Below, in pieces: positions 10,519-19,727 of a stretch of 64,000 nucleotides of DNA. The position numbers and the translations under genes are program-made. The number at the start of each line of letters is the position of its first letter. The stretch's first letter is position 1. Origin of the DNA: Synechococcus sp. MU1642 (GTDB lineage: Bacteria > Cyanobacteriota > Cyanobacteriia > PCC-6307 > Cyanobiaceae); NCBI RefSeq assembly GCF_020514115.1, contig NZ_VTKZ01000002.1:124001-188000 (forward strand), given 5' to 3'. The notes under the pieces are model-generated. The model was not told the origin of the DNA and ran no database searches. It worked only from the letters and a program-made list of their open reading frames with translations.

Positions 10519-10694
10519 CGAGAGAGGTCCCCCAACAGATAAGCAGAAATATGAAGATAAGTGCAGGCGGCACCCAGCGCTGGAAGTAGTAACTCTCTCC
10601 GCCCTTCCTTCGGGTCAGACAATTCGCAAATTTATGCCCAATATGTATGCCTTATGTCGGCAAGAATCCCTTGATCTCAATGTGATTATGGGGA
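10519..10694. other. AT-richer intergenic stretch ending the islet
   Basis: No coding signal was recognised between the broken peptide and the glyS stop. The only structure seen is the degenerate TATGCCCA/ATGTATGCC pair at 10633-10651, echoing the tandem repeat at 9742-9767. Confidence 0.4.
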
Positions 10695-12866
10695 TTAGCC
10701 CTCTGCCTTCTGAATCGATTCAAATTCAGCCAACACCGAGGCCTGATTGCGCAGAACGGCCAAAAGGTTGAGGCGATTGAGTCTCAGCGCGGAATCGTCG
10801 ACCATCACCATGACGCTGGTGTCACCGTCAAAGAAGGCCTGAAGAGCCGGAGTTGCCGCGACAAGCGCATCGGCGAGGGATTGATAAGACCGCTGCTGAG
10901 CCAGTGGATGCAGCTGCTCCAGAGCTGCGAACAGATCCTTCTCACTGGCTGACTCGAATCGATCGGGCTGAACCACATTGCGGGCCACAAGCTGATCCCG
11001 TGGCAGATCACCTTTTTCAGCAAGTTTGGCTGCCCGTTGCACCACCGCCTGGACGGCATCCAGCTGACCGCTGTCTCGAAGGTCACGCAACAGCTGAATC
11101 CGTTGTTTCACATCCAGTGGATCACTGAGCAGACGCTGGCTAGAGACGGCATCACCAGCAACAGCCTGCACCAGATCAGGAGCAAAGCCGTCGTCTTCCA
11201 GTTGGGACACGATCCGCTGCCGCAGCAGCTGACAGAGGTCGTTGTGAAGTTGGCTTGAATCCACCCCAAAGGCAGGGAAAAGAGAAGCCCACTCCGCCAC
11301 GGAGTTGTTGAGAAAAGCCATGAGGTCAAGGCGCCAAGCCATGCCCCAGAGAATCTGCACAACACCATTGCCGGCCCGCCGCAAGGCATAGGGGTCGGAG
11401 GATCCTGTCGGCCGCTCTCCCTTAGCAAAGATGCTGAGGAGCAGCTCAAGCCGTTCCGCCAAGGCCACAACTGCTCCTGCAAGGGTTGCGGGCAGGGCAT
11501 CACCGGCGCCCCGGGGCAGATAGTGCTCCACCACAGCGAGAGCGACATCGCGGGGTTCTCCCTCCTCCAGGAGGTATTTGCCCCCCATCAAGCCCTGAAG
11601 TTCAGGGAACTCGCCCACCATTTGGCTAACAAGATCGTTCTTGCAGAAATGAGCGGCACGCTGGGCCGCATCCACCACGCTCTGATCAAGATCGAGTTGC
11701 TTCAACAGCAGCCCCGTGAGCCGCTCGATCCGCTCGGAGCGGTCAAGAAGACTGCCCAGCCCTTCAGCGAAGGTGACGCGATCAAGGGCTTCACGCCGAG
11801 ATGCGCTGGACTGACGTCGGTCAACATCCAGGAAAAATTCAGCATCCGCCAGGCGCGCTCCAAGCACGCGTTCATTGCCACGAACGATTAAGGAAGACGC
11901 CGGGGCCAGGCCATTGCTCACCAACAAAAACTCGGGCCGAAGCACAGCCTCAGCAGTGAGTCGAAGCGGGTCAGCCTCCAGGCCAGGCACCTGCAGTGGC
12001 ACATAACGCTGGTGAGCCTGCATCACCGTGCTGATCACCTCCGGAGGAAGCTGCAGGAACCGTTCAGCAATGGTCCCCTCGAGAATCCTGGGATCTTCAA
12101 CCAGGTCCACCAGTTCTTCGAACAGAGACTCCGGACAGTCGGGTGTTCCATTGGCCGCCTGAGCCGACTGATCAAGGCTGGTGCGAATCCGTTTGGCCCG
12201 CTCCGCACGATCAACAACAACGCCAGCGGCGGCGAGGGTTTCACCAAACACCTCCGCTGATGCGATGGACAGTGATTCGTCACCATGGAGACGGTGGGCA
12301 CGGCTCAAACGATCGCTGCGGACCTCGGGGTCAGCGCTGTCGAGCACCACAGGGATTACCTCTGACCCCTTGAGCGCTAACAGCCAGCGGATGGGGCGGC
12401 TGAAGCGCTGGGCTCCGGTGCCCCAGCGCATGAACCGCCGACCCTGGAGAGCATCAATCCATTGGGGAATCAGCCCCTGAAGCAGTTCAACACTGGCTTC
12501 ACCGGGGGTGAGCACGGTTGCGAAAACGCAAGGACCCTTCGGAGTTTCACGCTGCTCTAGGGCTGAAGGATCAACATCGCAGCGCTTGGCAAAACCGATC
12601 GCCGCAGGCCCTGGGATGCCGTCCTTGAAGGCCTGAGCCACAGGAGGGCCCTTGCGGTCTTCCTGAAGATCGGGCTGGCGCTCCTCCAGCTCAGCTACGG
12701 AGACCACCAGACGCCGGGGGGTGCCGAACACCGACACCGATCCATGGCCCAGCCTTGCCTCACGCAGATCACGACTGACCCGCTGCTGCAGCTGGTCAAG
12801 CGCTTGATTGACAAAATCGGCAGGAAGCTCCTCGGTGCCGATTTCCAGAAGAAAGGTTGCCGTCAC
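10695..12866 (-). CDS. glyS: Glycyl-tRNA synthetase beta subunit
   Basis: Beta chain of the bacterial alpha2-beta2 glycyl-tRNA synthetase, needed for tRNA-Gly recognition. 723 aa, full length. It opens with 'TFLLEIGTEELPADFV', the hallmark N-terminus of GlyS, and carries the HD-like region 'FCKNDLVSQMVGEFPELQG'. GTG start at 12866. The alpha subunit gene is not in the window. Divergent from the sulfite reductase gene. Confidence 0.96.
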   Translation of the reverse strand: MTATFLLEIGTEELPADFVNQALDQLQQRVSRDLREARLGHGSVSVFGTPRRLVVSVAELEERQPDLQEDRKGPPVAQAFKDGIPGPAAIGFAKRCDVDPSALEQRETPKGPCVFATVLTPGEASVELLQGLIPQWIDALQGRRFMRWGTGAQRFSRPIRWLLALKGSEVIPVVLDSADPEVRSDRLSRAHRLHGDESLSIASAEVFGETLAAAGVVVDRAERAKRIRTSLDQSAQAANGTPDCPESLFEELVDLVEDPRILEGTIAERFLQLPPEVISTVMQAHQRYVPLQVPGLEADPLRLTAEAVLRPEFLLVSNGLAPASSLIVRGNERVLGARLADAEFFLDVDRRQSSASRREALDRVTFAEGLGSLLDRSERIERLTGLLLKQLDLDQSVVDAAQRAAHFCKNDLVSQMVGEFPELQGLMGGKYLLEEGEPRDVALAVVEHYLPRGAGDALPATLAGAVVALAERLELLLSIFAKGERPTGSSDPYALRRAGNGVVQILWGMAWRLDLMAFLNNSVAEWASLFPAFGVDSSQLHNDLCQLLRQRIVSQLEDDGFAPDLVQAVAGDAVSSQRLLSDPLDVKQRIQLLRDLRDSGQLDAVQAVVQRAAKLAEKGDLPRDQLVARNVVQPDRFESASEKDLFAALEQLHPLAQQRSYQSLADALVAATPALQAFFDGDTSVMVMVDDSALRLNRLNLLAVLRNQASVLAEFESIQKAEG
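10711..10724. repeat. Right copy of the 14-bp direct repeat, within glyS
   Basis: Identical to 9679-9692. It encodes part of the last residues of the glyS product (FESIQ), so the gene end is intact while a copy of this sequence lies 1,032 bp away. This is the arrangement expected when an element integrates at a gene 3' end, though no integrase is present. Confidence 0.5.
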
Positions 12867-12960
12867 GCCAAGGTCAGAGCCGAAAGCGACTGTATTGGAA
12901 GCCGTTTCGCTACGTTCAAATCAAGAAAACCTTTTCGGGGTGGGGGAAGGCTCCTTGGCA

Positions 12961-14697
12961 GTGGCGGAATCAGAAACTCAATTGCTGTCCAAGGCGGAAC
13001 AGCGCAAGCTGGACAGCGACCATCTGCGCGACCCGTTGTTGAGCGAACTCAGCAACGACGACGTTCGCTTCACGGAAGATGCCGTTCAACTGCTGAAGTT
13101 TCACGGCAGCTACCAACAGCACCACCGCGAACTGCGCAAAACAGACAAGGTCCGCAGCTGGCAAATGATGCTGCGGCTGCGCAGTCCGGGAGGACGCATC
13201 CCGGCCAGGCTGTTCCTCGCCCTCGATGACCTGTCCAACCGCCTTGGGGATGGAACTCTGCGAGCCACCACCCGTCAGGCCTTCCAGATGCACGGCATCG
13301 CCAAGGCCGATCTGAAAGAGGTGATCGGCACCATCGTTCGCAACATGGGCTCGACCCTGGCGGCCTGCGGGGATATCAACCGCAACGTGATGGCACCCCC
13401 AGCTCCTTTTGAGAAAGGCGGCTATCCCGTGGCACGGCGCCTCGCCGATGAAATTGCCGATCTGCTAAGCCCCGAGGCGGCCGAGGGGGCCTATCTCGAC
13501 CTCTGGGTGGATGGTGACCTGAGTTATCGCTTCAAGCCCAGCCGAGCCGTTCAGAAGACCAGAAAGCGCCAGAGCGAAGGCGGCATTTTTTCCGGCAGCA
13601 CTGAGGAACCTCTCTACGGGGACACCTACCTGCCCCGGAAGTTCAAGGTGGCCGTCACCGTGCCAGGGGACAACTCCGTTGATCTGCTCACCCAGGACAT
13701 CGGCCTGGTTGCCTTCACCGACCCCTCCGGCGAACTGCGTGGCTGCAACGTCTACGTGGGCGGTGGAATGGGTCGCACCCACAACAAGGAGGATACCTTC
13801 GCTCGAACAGCGGATCCGTTGGGTTACGTAGATGCCGCCGACGTTCTGGATGTGGTTCAGGCAATCCTGGCGCTGCAACGGGATCACGGGGATCGGGAGG
13901 TGCGCAAGCACGCCCGCATGAAGTACCTGCTGCACGACAAGGGCATCCAATGGTTCCGCGAAACCCTATGTACGACCTACTTCAAGGGACCCCTCAAGGG
14001 GCTTCGCAATGAGCCGAAGGCCAAGCTGCTGGACTACCTCGGCTGGCATCGGCAAAAGGCTGGGATGTGGTTTGTGGGACTGCCCCTGCTCTGCGGTCGC
14101 CTAAACGGAGAGCTCAAGGCAGGGCTCAGGCAGCTGGTGGAGACTTACCAGCTAGAGATTCGTCTCACCGCCAATCAAGACCTGCTGCTGTGCAACATCG
14201 GCACCTCCCAACGAGCCAGCATTCGAACCCAGCTGGAGGCCCTTGGGTTTGAGGTACCTGAGGCCCCAGCCCCTCTTGCCAGACATGCCATAGCCTGCCC
14301 GGCTCTGCCCACTTGCGGGCTCGCCATCACCGAATCGGAGCGCATCCTTCCGGATGTACTGGATCGCCTCGATGCCCAGCTGCGGAGGCTCGACATTGAG
14401 AAGTCTCTTCTGGTGCGCATGACCGGTTGCCCCAACGGCTGCGCTCGCCCATACATGGCGGAGCTGGGATTGGTGGGCAACGGAGTCAACCAGTACCAGC
14501 TGTGGCTCGGCGGCACTCCTAACCTCCAGCGTCTTGCGCGCCCCTACATAGAGAAACTACCCCTGGACGATCTGGAAAAAACCCTTGAGCCGCTCCTCCT
14601 CAGCTGGAAAGCTGCCGGTGGACGACGCAGCTTCGGGGACCACATCGAGAAGCTGGGCGATCAGGAAGTGAGCTCGCTGTTGATGGCCTCGGCGTAG
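12961..14697 (+). CDS. sir: Ferredoxin-sulfite reductase
   Basis: Six-electron reduction of sulfite to sulfide in assimilatory sulfur metabolism, with siroheme and a 4Fe-4S cluster. Sir signatures: 'LRATTRQAFQMHGI' (siroheme pocket), 'AACGDINRNVMAPPAPF', and the cluster cysteines in 'ACPALPTCGLAITESER' and 'MTGCPNGCARPYMAELG'. Using GTG 12961 gives 578 aa and avoids overlap with glyS. A Shine-Dalgarno-like GGGGGAAGG lies shortly upstream, and TTG 12955 is an alternative. Ferredoxin as donor is inferred from cyanobacterial relatives. Its 3' end overlaps the convergent dipeptidase gene by 37 bp. Confidence 0.93.
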   Translation: MAESETQLLSKAEQRKLDSDHLRDPLLSELSNDDVRFTEDAVQLLKFHGSYQQHHRELRKTDKVRSWQMMLRLRSPGGRIPARLFLALDDLSNRLGDGTLRATTRQAFQMHGIAKADLKEVIGTIVRNMGSTLAACGDINRNVMAPPAPFEKGGYPVARRLADEIADLLSPEAAEGAYLDLWVDGDLSYRFKPSRAVQKTRKRQSEGGIFSGSTEEPLYGDTYLPRKFKVAVTVPGDNSVDLLTQDIGLVAFTDPSGELRGCNVYVGGGMGRTHNKEDTFARTADPLGYVDAADVLDVVQAILALQRDHGDREVRKHARMKYLLHDKGIQWFRETLCTTYFKGPLKGLRNEPKAKLLDYLGWHRQKAGMWFVGLPLLCGRLNGELKAGLRQLVETYQLEIRLTANQDLLLCNIGTSQRASIRTQLEALGFEVPEAPAPLARHAIACPALPTCGLAITESERILPDVLDRLDAQLRRLDIEKSLLVRMTGCPNGCARPYMAELGLVGNGVNQYQLWLGGTPNLQRLARPYIEKLPLDDLEKTLEPLLLSWKAAGGRRSFGDHIEKLGDQEVSSLLMASA

Positions 14698-15362
14698 ACA
14701 GCCACAGCTGCAGCCTTTCGCCAGGCCCAGAGCTGATCGCCGAACGAGAAGTGCCACCACTCGTTCGGATGCTGAACAAAGCCGGCTGATCCCATCACTT
14801 CAGCAAGCAACTGCCGGCGTTGATGCCAGCGCCTAGCTTCGGAATCCTCCCGACCGGCGTAGTGCTGCGGTTCAGACACTGCACCGATGGCATCAATCTC
14901 TCCACCCATGGCCAACGGCGTTCCATCGCTGCTACTGAGGGTGAGGTCAACAGCAGCACCGGTGCTGTGGGGTGGAGGCGTGGCGGGATCCCGACTGGGA
15001 GCGGCCCAGAAACGTCCCACATCGGCCACCACCTCATCGAAGGCGTCCCCCGAGCGCACCTCCACACCGCGTTCATGGCAGAGTTCCGAAATGTTGTAGT
15101 CCACCATGTAGGCCTGCACGGCGATTGGCCGCCACGCATCAAAAATGCTGAGTCGCAGGCTGGGGTCGTGCTCGATCAACCGCTGCTGAGCCTCAAGCAG
15201 GCGCTGAACGACCCCCAAGCGCAATTGGAAAGGATTCCCAGACGCCCCATAGGGTGCTCCGAGCGTGACGTACGGATGGGGTTCCATCCGCAGCAAATTG
15301 GGAGGCAGCAGTTGCAAGGGCTCACCGCAATCTTCGATCGGAATCGGGCTCCAGGGGCGCAT
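14661..15362 (-). CDS. D-alanyl-D-alanine dipeptidase, VanX-like (M15D)
   Basis: 233 aa zinc dipeptidase expected to hydrolyse D-Ala-D-Ala, probably in cell-wall turnover. Zinc ligands are visible in HSTGAAVDL (His and Asp) and EWWHFSF (His, with the catalytic Glu), and an upstream 'SIFDAWRP' matches the conserved substrate-binding Arg region. No signal peptide, so likely cytoplasmic. No resistance operon surrounds it. It is the second M15-family peptidase in the window. Confidence 0.88.
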   Translation of the reverse strand: MRPWSPIPIEDCGEPLQLLPPNLLRMEPHPYVTLGAPYGASGNPFQLRLGVVQRLLEAQQRLIEHDPSLRLSIFDAWRPIAVQAYMVDYNISELCHERGVEVRSGDAFDEVVADVGRFWAAPSRDPATPPPHSTGAAVDLTLSSSDGTPLAMGGEIDAIGAVSEPQHYAGREDSEARRWHQRRQLLAEVMGSAGFVQHPNEWWHFSFGDQLWAWRKAAAVAVYAEAINSELTS

Positions 15363-15382
15363 CGAAACTGCAACGGGACAGG

Positions 15383-17899
15383 TCAGTTCAAAGGGGTGCC
15401 GCCGCTGAGGCGACGCTGCTGTGCATCGAGGGTCTCACGCAGCAACGGGTGCTGCGCGAGCTCGGGATCATGCTTCAACAGCTCCTGGGCGGCTGTTCGT
15501 GCGTCCTCCAGAATGGAACCATCATCAGCAAGGCTGGCCAGGGCCAGATCAGGCAGGCCCGACTGACGGGTGCCCAGAACCTGGCCAGGACCGCGAAAGC
15601 GCAGATCCATCTCGGCGATCTCGAAGCCATCGGTGGAGCGCACCAGCACATCCAGACGCTGGCGGGCCAGGGGGTTGGAGCTGCCATTGATCAACAGGCA
15701 ATGGGAGGCAGCAGCACCACGGCCGACGCGCCCCCGCAACTGATGCAGCTGCGCCAGCCCAAAGCGTTCGGCATGGTCGATCACCATCACGCTGGCTTCA
15801 GGCACATCCACCCCCACTTCCACCACCGTGGTTGACACCAGCACCTGGGTCTTGCCCGCAGCGAAATCGGTGAGCACCGCCTGCTTGTCGGCACTGGAGA
15901 GACGTCCATGCAGCAGACCAACTGCCAGATCAGGAAAAACCTCCGAGGCCAATTCAGCGTGAACCTCAACGGCTGAGCGAAGCTCGAGCTTTTCCGACTC
16001 TTCCACCAAAGGCAGAACGACATAGGCCCGCTGGCCCAGCTGCACCTCCTCACGGATCAACTCATAGGCCTTGTCCCGCTTTCCGGTAGTGAGCATGCGA
16101 GTACGAATCGGTGTTCGCCCTGGAGGCAATTCATCGATCTGGCTGACATCCAGATCCCCATGCATCGAGAGCGCCAGGGTCCTTGGGATCGGTGTTGCCG
16201 TCATGGTGAGCAGATGAGGCTGCAAGCCCTTGTTGAGCAGGCGATCTCGTTGATGCACCCCGAAACGGTGCTGTTCATCCACCACCACCAGCCCCAGGCG
16301 GTTGAAGACAACCGGATCCTCGAGCAAAGCATGGGTGCCCACCAGCACCTTCAGGGAACCGTTGGCCAGGTCATCCAGCAACTCTCGGCGGCGGGGCCGT
16401 GGCGTGGATCCCGTCAACAAGGTGACGCTGACGTGGAGCTGCGGCAGCCACTGGCAGAGGTTGCGGTAATGCTGCTCGGCCAAGACCTCCGTGGGGGCCA
16501 TCAGAGCCCCCTGCCAGCCCGAAGCAATGGTGCTGAGCAACGCAGCAATGGCAACCACTGTCTTTCCAGAGCCGACATCCCCCTGCACCAGTCGGGCCAT
16601 GGGTTCGGTGCGCGCCAGATCGGCTTCGATCTCCTGAAACACACGTTTCTGGGCTGCGGTGAAGCGGAAGGGCAGCAGATCCATGAACTCCCCAACAAGC
16701 CCACTGGAACTGGACTGAAGATCAAGGTCAGGTCCCGTCCGAGAGCGCAACGCCTGGCGTCGGCGCAACAGGCCGAGCTGCAGTAGCAGAAACTCATCGA
16801 ACACCAACCGGCGGCGTCCTTGATCGAGGCTCTCGCGATCCTTGGGCGCATGCAGGGCCTGCAGGGCATCCGCCAGCATCGGTAGATGGAATTGCCGCTG
16901 CAGCGCGGCGGGGAGAGGATCAGGGCAGGATGCCGCGAGGGGCAAGACCTGATCGATCAGGCTGCGGAAACGATCAGCTCCGACCCCTTCGGTGAGGGGA
17001 TACACCGGGAGAAGTCGCCCGATGCTGGGGGATTTGACTGGAGACGAGGGGCTGTCCAGCACCTCGATCAATGGATCCTGAAAGGTGATGCCGTAGGGGC
17101 CGTCTTTCACGAGACCACTAACGGCCACGGTGGCACCAACGGGGTAGAGGCGCTGCTGTCCTTTGAGGTAGGCAGGAGAACTGAAGCGTTTGCCCGCCAG
17201 GAAACGGCTCACCTTCAGGCGACCCGTCGGATCCTCCAGCTGGAGCTCGATGATGGCGAGGTTGGTGTTCCTCGGGCTGACAAATCCGTTGCAACGGCGA
17301 ATCGTGGCAACGATCGTGGCTGTTTCCCCCGACACCAGCGCCTCAATGCGGCGCATCGCGGAGTAATCGACATGATCGCGGGGGTAATAGCGGAGTAGGT
17401 CGCGCACCAGAAGTAGACCGATAGAGGCCAGCCGAGCAGCGAATTTCGGCCCTACACCACGGATCTGAGTGATGGGACTGTCGAGCTGCAGAGGGGAGGT
17501 GGTCCGCTTCTGGGGAGATGCCTCCACCTTGAGGCGTGGCGGTGCCATGGGAGCCGAGGGCTCCAAGCGATGGCGCAGCTCATGCAGCCACTGACGGGCA
17601 TCGGTGACCAAGCGACGGCGGACAGGGTCAGCGAGGTCCGGATAATCGGCAAAGCCTGCGCTGAACTTGGACATACGCTCACTGACACCCTGAGGGAAGG
17701 GCACGGCCGGTGGGGCGGCAAGCTGCTGCTGCAGAAAGTCGTGAAACCGCTGCTGGCGACCCTGCAGATTCTGAAAACCTCGATCAGCCTCCAACCCCAG
17801 CGAGCGCTGAATGGGAAGCATCCACGCCAGGAGCAGCGATAGCTGCTCGCTGGTCAGTCCCCGCTCAGCTGCTGCGTTGAATCGGATGGGGTCTGCCAA
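15383..17899 (-). CDS. recG: ATP-dependent DNA helicase RecG
   Basis: Branched-DNA helicase that regresses stalled forks. Wedge/OB region near residues 150-330, Walker A in VQGDVGSGKTVVAIAAL, DEQH-box in VVDEQHRFGVHQR, motif III TMTATPIPRTLA, and the C-terminal 'QLRGRVGRG' motif. 838 aa, with the long N-terminal extension seen in cyanobacteria. The listed start is TTG at 17899, overlapping the upstream gene by 46 bp; ATG 17821 would leave a short gap and is equally possible. Confidence 0.95.
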   Translation of the reverse strand: MADPIRFNAAAERGLTSEQLSLLLAWMLPIQRSLGLEADRGFQNLQGRQQRFHDFLQQQLAAPPAVPFPQGVSERMSKFSAGFADYPDLADPVRRRLVTDARQWLHELRHRLEPSAPMAPPRLKVEASPQKRTTSPLQLDSPITQIRGVGPKFAARLASIGLLLVRDLLRYYPRDHVDYSAMRRIEALVSGETATIVATIRRCNGFVSPRNTNLAIIELQLEDPTGRLKVSRFLAGKRFSSPAYLKGQQRLYPVGATVAVSGLVKDGPYGITFQDPLIEVLDSPSSPVKSPSIGRLLPVYPLTEGVGADRFRSLIDQVLPLAASCPDPLPAALQRQFHLPMLADALQALHAPKDRESLDQGRRRLVFDEFLLLQLGLLRRRQALRSRTGPDLDLQSSSSGLVGEFMDLLPFRFTAAQKRVFQEIEADLARTEPMARLVQGDVGSGKTVVAIAALLSTIASGWQGALMAPTEVLAEQHYRNLCQWLPQLHVSVTLLTGSTPRPRRRELLDDLANGSLKVLVGTHALLEDPVVFNRLGLVVVDEQHRFGVHQRDRLLNKGLQPHLLTMTATPIPRTLALSMHGDLDVSQIDELPPGRTPIRTRMLTTGKRDKAYELIREEVQLGQRAYVVLPLVEESEKLELRSAVEVHAELASEVFPDLAVGLLHGRLSSADKQAVLTDFAAGKTQVLVSTTVVEVGVDVPEASVMVIDHAERFGLAQLHQLRGRVGRGAAASHCLLINGSSNPLARQRLDVLVRSTDGFEIAEMDLRFRGPGQVLGTRQSGLPDLALASLADDGSILEDARTAAQELLKHDPELAQHPLLRETLDAQQRRLSGGTPLN

Positions 17900-18975
17900 T
17901 GGGTCCGGGCCTCACGATCCAGAGAGCGACGCTGCCAATGACGCTGCTGCCGCACCATTGTGAGCAGAGCATCGTGGTGAGTGCGCAATCGTTTGCGGCA
18001 CTGACGCAAACGTGGGCTGTCGAACTCCAAATCGTTACTGCGCAGGAGCACACAGAGCACATCCATGCCCTGGTCGAGCTCACCGACGGCCAGAGGAAGG
18101 CGCAGGCGAAGCACGTTCGTAGCGGTTGGCTGCGTTTCGACTTGTCCCTTCAAGACAGCATCAAGAAGGCTGATGGGGAGGAGGGTCTGGGCCAGCCCTG
18201 TCCGCAGCATCTGCACATTCAAAGCGTGGGACAAATTGCGAAGCCGTCGCTCAATCGCCTGATCCATGGCGTTGATCCAGTGCAACAGCGCATCCGGCTC
18301 ACTTGGGAGAAAGTGGTCGTTGCCTTCAACCGATTGATCCAGATCAACACCGGGCTGAAGGGGGTGTTGGGCCTGCTGCATGGCATCACCGGCCAGCTCG
18401 AACAGTGATCGGAGCACATCAAGATCGCCAGACAATCTGGCTTCTTCTGGTTCAGGGACCGATTCAGTAACGGGATCCTGAGCAGCGGTGCCCTGGGGGG
18501 ACTCAAGCGGTGAAGCCAGGCTCAAACGGATGGAACCACTGGGCTCCTCCCGTGGCAGACCATTCGCAGGGGGTTCGAGCTCAGGTGCACTGTCCTGGGT
18601 CTGGCGGCTGAGCTTCTGAAGCATGCTTCGGCTGGCATGCGCCTGCTGGCGCCTTTGCTCCTCCTGCATCTGCTGCACAAGCTGCATCAGCTGCTCCACC
18701 GTGAGCAAGACGCTGCAGCGGTCAATCAGGTCGGTAACCGACGCATGGAAATTCTGACGGGTCGACTCCGGAAGACGACTGAAACGGGAGGGATCAACCT
18801 CACCAAGAAGATCGAACAGTGCCTGACGAGTGGCTCCTTCCAGCAGCTCCCTCAGCACTTGTAGATAGAGAGCCTGCTCCCTATAGAAGGCAATGGCCCG
18901 CAGCCGGCACAACCGTTGTAGGCGTGCCAGCTGTTCTGACGGGTCGTAAGCAGGCCTGACGTCCGGTTCGGACAA
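17854..18975 (-). CDS. Conserved-looking protein of unknown function upstream of recG
   Basis: 373 aa, TTG start only 5 bp after the tsf stop. Predicted soluble and mostly helical. The N-terminal third (FYREQALYLQVLRELLEGATRQALFDL) is followed by a Gln-rich helix (LVQQMQEEQRRQQA), a low-complexity Pro/Ser/Glu linker (about residues 130-200), and a second helical domain rich in Leu and Arg. I do not recognise a family. Placement between tsf and recG suggests co-transcription but gives no function. Confidence 0.75.
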   Translation of the reverse strand: MSEPDVRPAYDPSEQLARLQRLCRLRAIAFYREQALYLQVLRELLEGATRQALFDLLGEVDPSRFSRLPESTRQNFHASVTDLIDRCSVLLTVEQLMQLVQQMQEEQRRQQAHASRSMLQKLSRQTQDSAPELEPPANGLPREEPSGSIRLSLASPLESPQGTAAQDPVTESVPEPEEARLSGDLDVLRSLFELAGDAMQQAQHPLQPGVDLDQSVEGNDHFLPSEPDALLHWINAMDQAIERRLRNLSHALNVQMLRTGLAQTLLPISLLDAVLKGQVETQPTATNVLRLRLPLAVGELDQGMDVLCVLLRSNDLEFDSPRLRQCRKRLRTHHDALLTMVRQQRHWQRRSLDREARTHWQTPSDSTQQLSGD

Positions 18976-18980
18976 GGGAA

Positions 18981-19643
18981 TCAGCCGGCGTTCTGCATGG
19001 ACGCCACTTCAGCAGCGAAATCGTTGTCTTCCACCTCGATGCCCTCACCCAGGGTGTAACGGGTGAAACGACGAACTTTCACGTTCTCGCCGATCTTGCC
19101 GGCGGTTTGCTTCACCAGATCAGCAACGGTAATGGAGCTGTCCTTGATGAAGGGCTGCTCCATCAGGGCGAGTTCTTTGAGGCGCTTGCCAATGCGACCT
19201 TCAACGATCTTTTCCTTCATCTGCTCAGGCTTACCCTCGAGATCGTCACGACCCATCTCGATTGCCTTTTCCCGCTCACGGATCTCGTCGGGAATCTCGT
19301 CGGTGGTGACGTACTCGACGTTGGGGCATGCCGCCACCTGCATGGAGACATCACGAAGAAGCGACTGGAACATGTCGCCCCGTGCCACGAAGTCGGTTTC
19401 ACAGTTCACCTCAACCAGCACACCCACTCGGGCACCTGTGTGGATGTAGCTGCCGATGGCGCCCTCGGCGGCGGTGCGACCGGATTTCTTTTCAGCGCTG
19501 GCGATACCTTTCTGGCGGAGCCACTCAACGGCCTTGTCGGCATCGCCTTCCGTGGCGGCCAGGGCCTTTTTGCAATCCATCATCCCTGCGCCGGTCTTGT
19601 CGCGCAGTTCTTTGACAAGCTTGGCGGATACGGCAGCAGCCAT
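18981..19643 (-). CDS. tsf: Translation elongation factor Ts
   Basis: Nucleotide exchange factor for EF-Tu. 220 aa, the shorter cyanobacterial form. The EF-Ts signatures [16 protein letters not shown] and [15 protein letters not shown] are both present, followed by a core ending in '[16 protein letters not shown]'. Lies downstream of rpsB in the usual rpsB-tsf order, separated by a strong hairpin at 19674-19705. Confidence 0.97.
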   Translation of the reverse strand: MAAAVSAKLVKELRDKTGAGMMDCKKALAATEGDADKAVEWLRQKGIASAEKKSGRTAAEGAIGSYIHTGARVGVLVEVNCETDFVARGDMFQSLLRDVSMQVAACPNVEYVTTDEIPDEIREREKAIEMGRDDLEGKPEQMKEKIVEGRIGKRLKELALMEQPFIKDSSITVADLVKQTAGKIGENVKVRRFTRYTLGEGIEVEDNDFAAEVASMQNAG

Positions 19644-19673
19644 TGGTCGGAGCAGTGAGAAGTGGAATTAAAT

Positions 19674-19705
19674 CGCCGCCGATTCCCTGTTTGGAATCAG
19701 CGGCG
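19674..19705 (-). promoter_or_regulatory. Hairpin in the rpsB-tsf spacer
   Basis: A 13-bp stem (CGCCGCTGATTCC against GGAATCGGCGGCG on the minus strand, with one G-U pair) and a 6-nt loop, followed by ATTTAATT. It could be a partial terminator, an RNA-stability element, or a processing site between the two cistrons. The weak U-tract argues against full termination. Confidence 0.6.
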
Positions 19706-19727
19706 TGAACTTAGCGGTCAGAGGAGA

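Noticed and set aside
10370-10771. 133-codon plus-strand frame
   Set aside because: Runs into glyS antisense and overlaps the secreted-peptide remnant, whose frame is more protein-like.
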